From NCBI GenBank assembly GCA_016290715.1, contig JAEEUY010000041.1, forward strand, positions 1-6,428: a stretch of DNA of 6,428 nt, in the 5' to 3' direction. This document shows positions 6,098-6,428 of the stretch, in pieces (the first letter of the stretch is position 1; every line of letters begins with the position of its first letter). The notes beneath the pieces were generated by a model that worked only from the letters and a program-made list of their open reading frames with translations, made no database searches and was not told where the DNA came from. Source of the DNA: Bacteroidales bacterium. Its GTDB lineage: Bacteria > Bacteroidota > Bacteroidia > Bacteroidales > WCHB1-69. Made by a program: the position numbers and the translations under genes.

Positions 6098-6428
6098 ATG
6101 GATAAAAAATCAAAAGTGGGTCATTTGGGCAAAGGACTCGGTGCCCTTTTAGGTGATGGGGAATATGCTGTGTTGTCTGCCAACTCTTCCGCACGTGTGA
6201 AGACAGACAATAATAGTTTTATCAAAATCGATTCCATTGAAGCCAACCCCGGCCAACCCAGAGAGGATTTTGATGATGATGCCTTAGCAGAATTGGCTCA
6301 ATCCATCAAGTCGTATGGTTTGATTCAACCCATTACGGTCCGCCCCATTGAAAATGGCAAATATCAGCTGATTTCAGGAGAACGGCGTTGGCGTGCCTCC
6401 AAACTGGCCGGACTTACAGAAATTCCCG
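6098..6428 (+). CDS. parB: ParB/Spo0J chromosome partitioning protein, N-terminal part (cut by window end)
   Basis: The frame opens at ATG 6098-6100, one base after the parA stop, and stays open through 110 codons to the end of the window. ParB binds parS, loads as a CTP-dependent sliding clamp and spreads near the origin, stimulating ParA. The N-terminal ParA-contact motif GKGLGALL is at 11-18, after a short basic lead. The ParB N-domain then shows NPGQPREDF (50-58), SYGLIQPITVRP (72-83) and the CTP-binding GERRWRASKLAG box (94-105). The DNA-binding helix-turn-helix and dimerisation domains would lie beyond the window. All key residues that can be seen are intact. No Shine-Dalgarno is evident; translation may be coupled to parA. 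Confidence 0.95.
   Translation, partial: MDKKSKVGHLGKGLGALLGDGEYAVLSANSSARVKTDNNSFIKIDSIEANPGQPREDFDDDALAELAQSIKSYGLIQPITVRPIENGKYQLISGERRWRASKLAGLTEIP

Noticed and set aside
6187..6202. CACGTG-centred site inside parB, considered as parS
   Set aside because: It shares the CACGTG centre but matches only about half of the 16-base parS consensus TGTTTCACGTGAAACA, and the outer bases do not fit.

Overview
The window looks like chromosomal DNA from a member of the Bacteroidota. No start codon has a convincing Shine-Dalgarno sequence. The best promoter has the Bacteroidota layout (a TTTG-like -33 box, 19 bases, then TAnnTTTG). It also carries a DUF3276 (PUR-alpha-like) gene and an ATP synthase a subunit with a long exported N-terminal part, both typical of this phylum. 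I cannot name a genus.

Layout, left to right. Positions 2-181 (+) hold the 3' end of a probable HD-domain dNTP triphosphohydrolase gene. A 95-base convergent gap follows, with two hairpins. Positions 277-2727 (-) are pheT, the beta subunit of phenylalanyl-tRNA synthetase, complete. A strong hairpin plus T-run at 2762-2806 ends the transcript that lies upstream of pheT. That transcript is atpB (3119-4300, -) followed by atpE (2826-3083, -), the a and c subunits of the F-type ATP synthase membrane motor. A 187-base AT-rich divergent region (4301-4487) carries a good promoter for the rightward genes. These are a secreted protein with a TonB C-terminal domain (4488-4949), a DUF3276 protein (4991-5323), parA (5323-6096) and the start of parB (6098 to the window end).

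How the genes work together. AtpB and AtpE form the ion path and rotor of the Fo motor; the residues visible point to proton coupling. ParA and ParB form a chromosome or plasmid partition pair. The DUF3276 gene is joined to parA by a one-base stop/start overlap, so a predicted nucleic-acid-binding protein is probably made together with the segregation proteins. PheT is a housekeeping translation enzyme and needs PheS from elsewhere.

I found no mobile element, CRISPR array, RNA gene or plainly new system. The points most worth a second look are the separation of atpB-atpE from the other ATP synthase genes by a terminator, and the coupling of DUF3276 to parAB.
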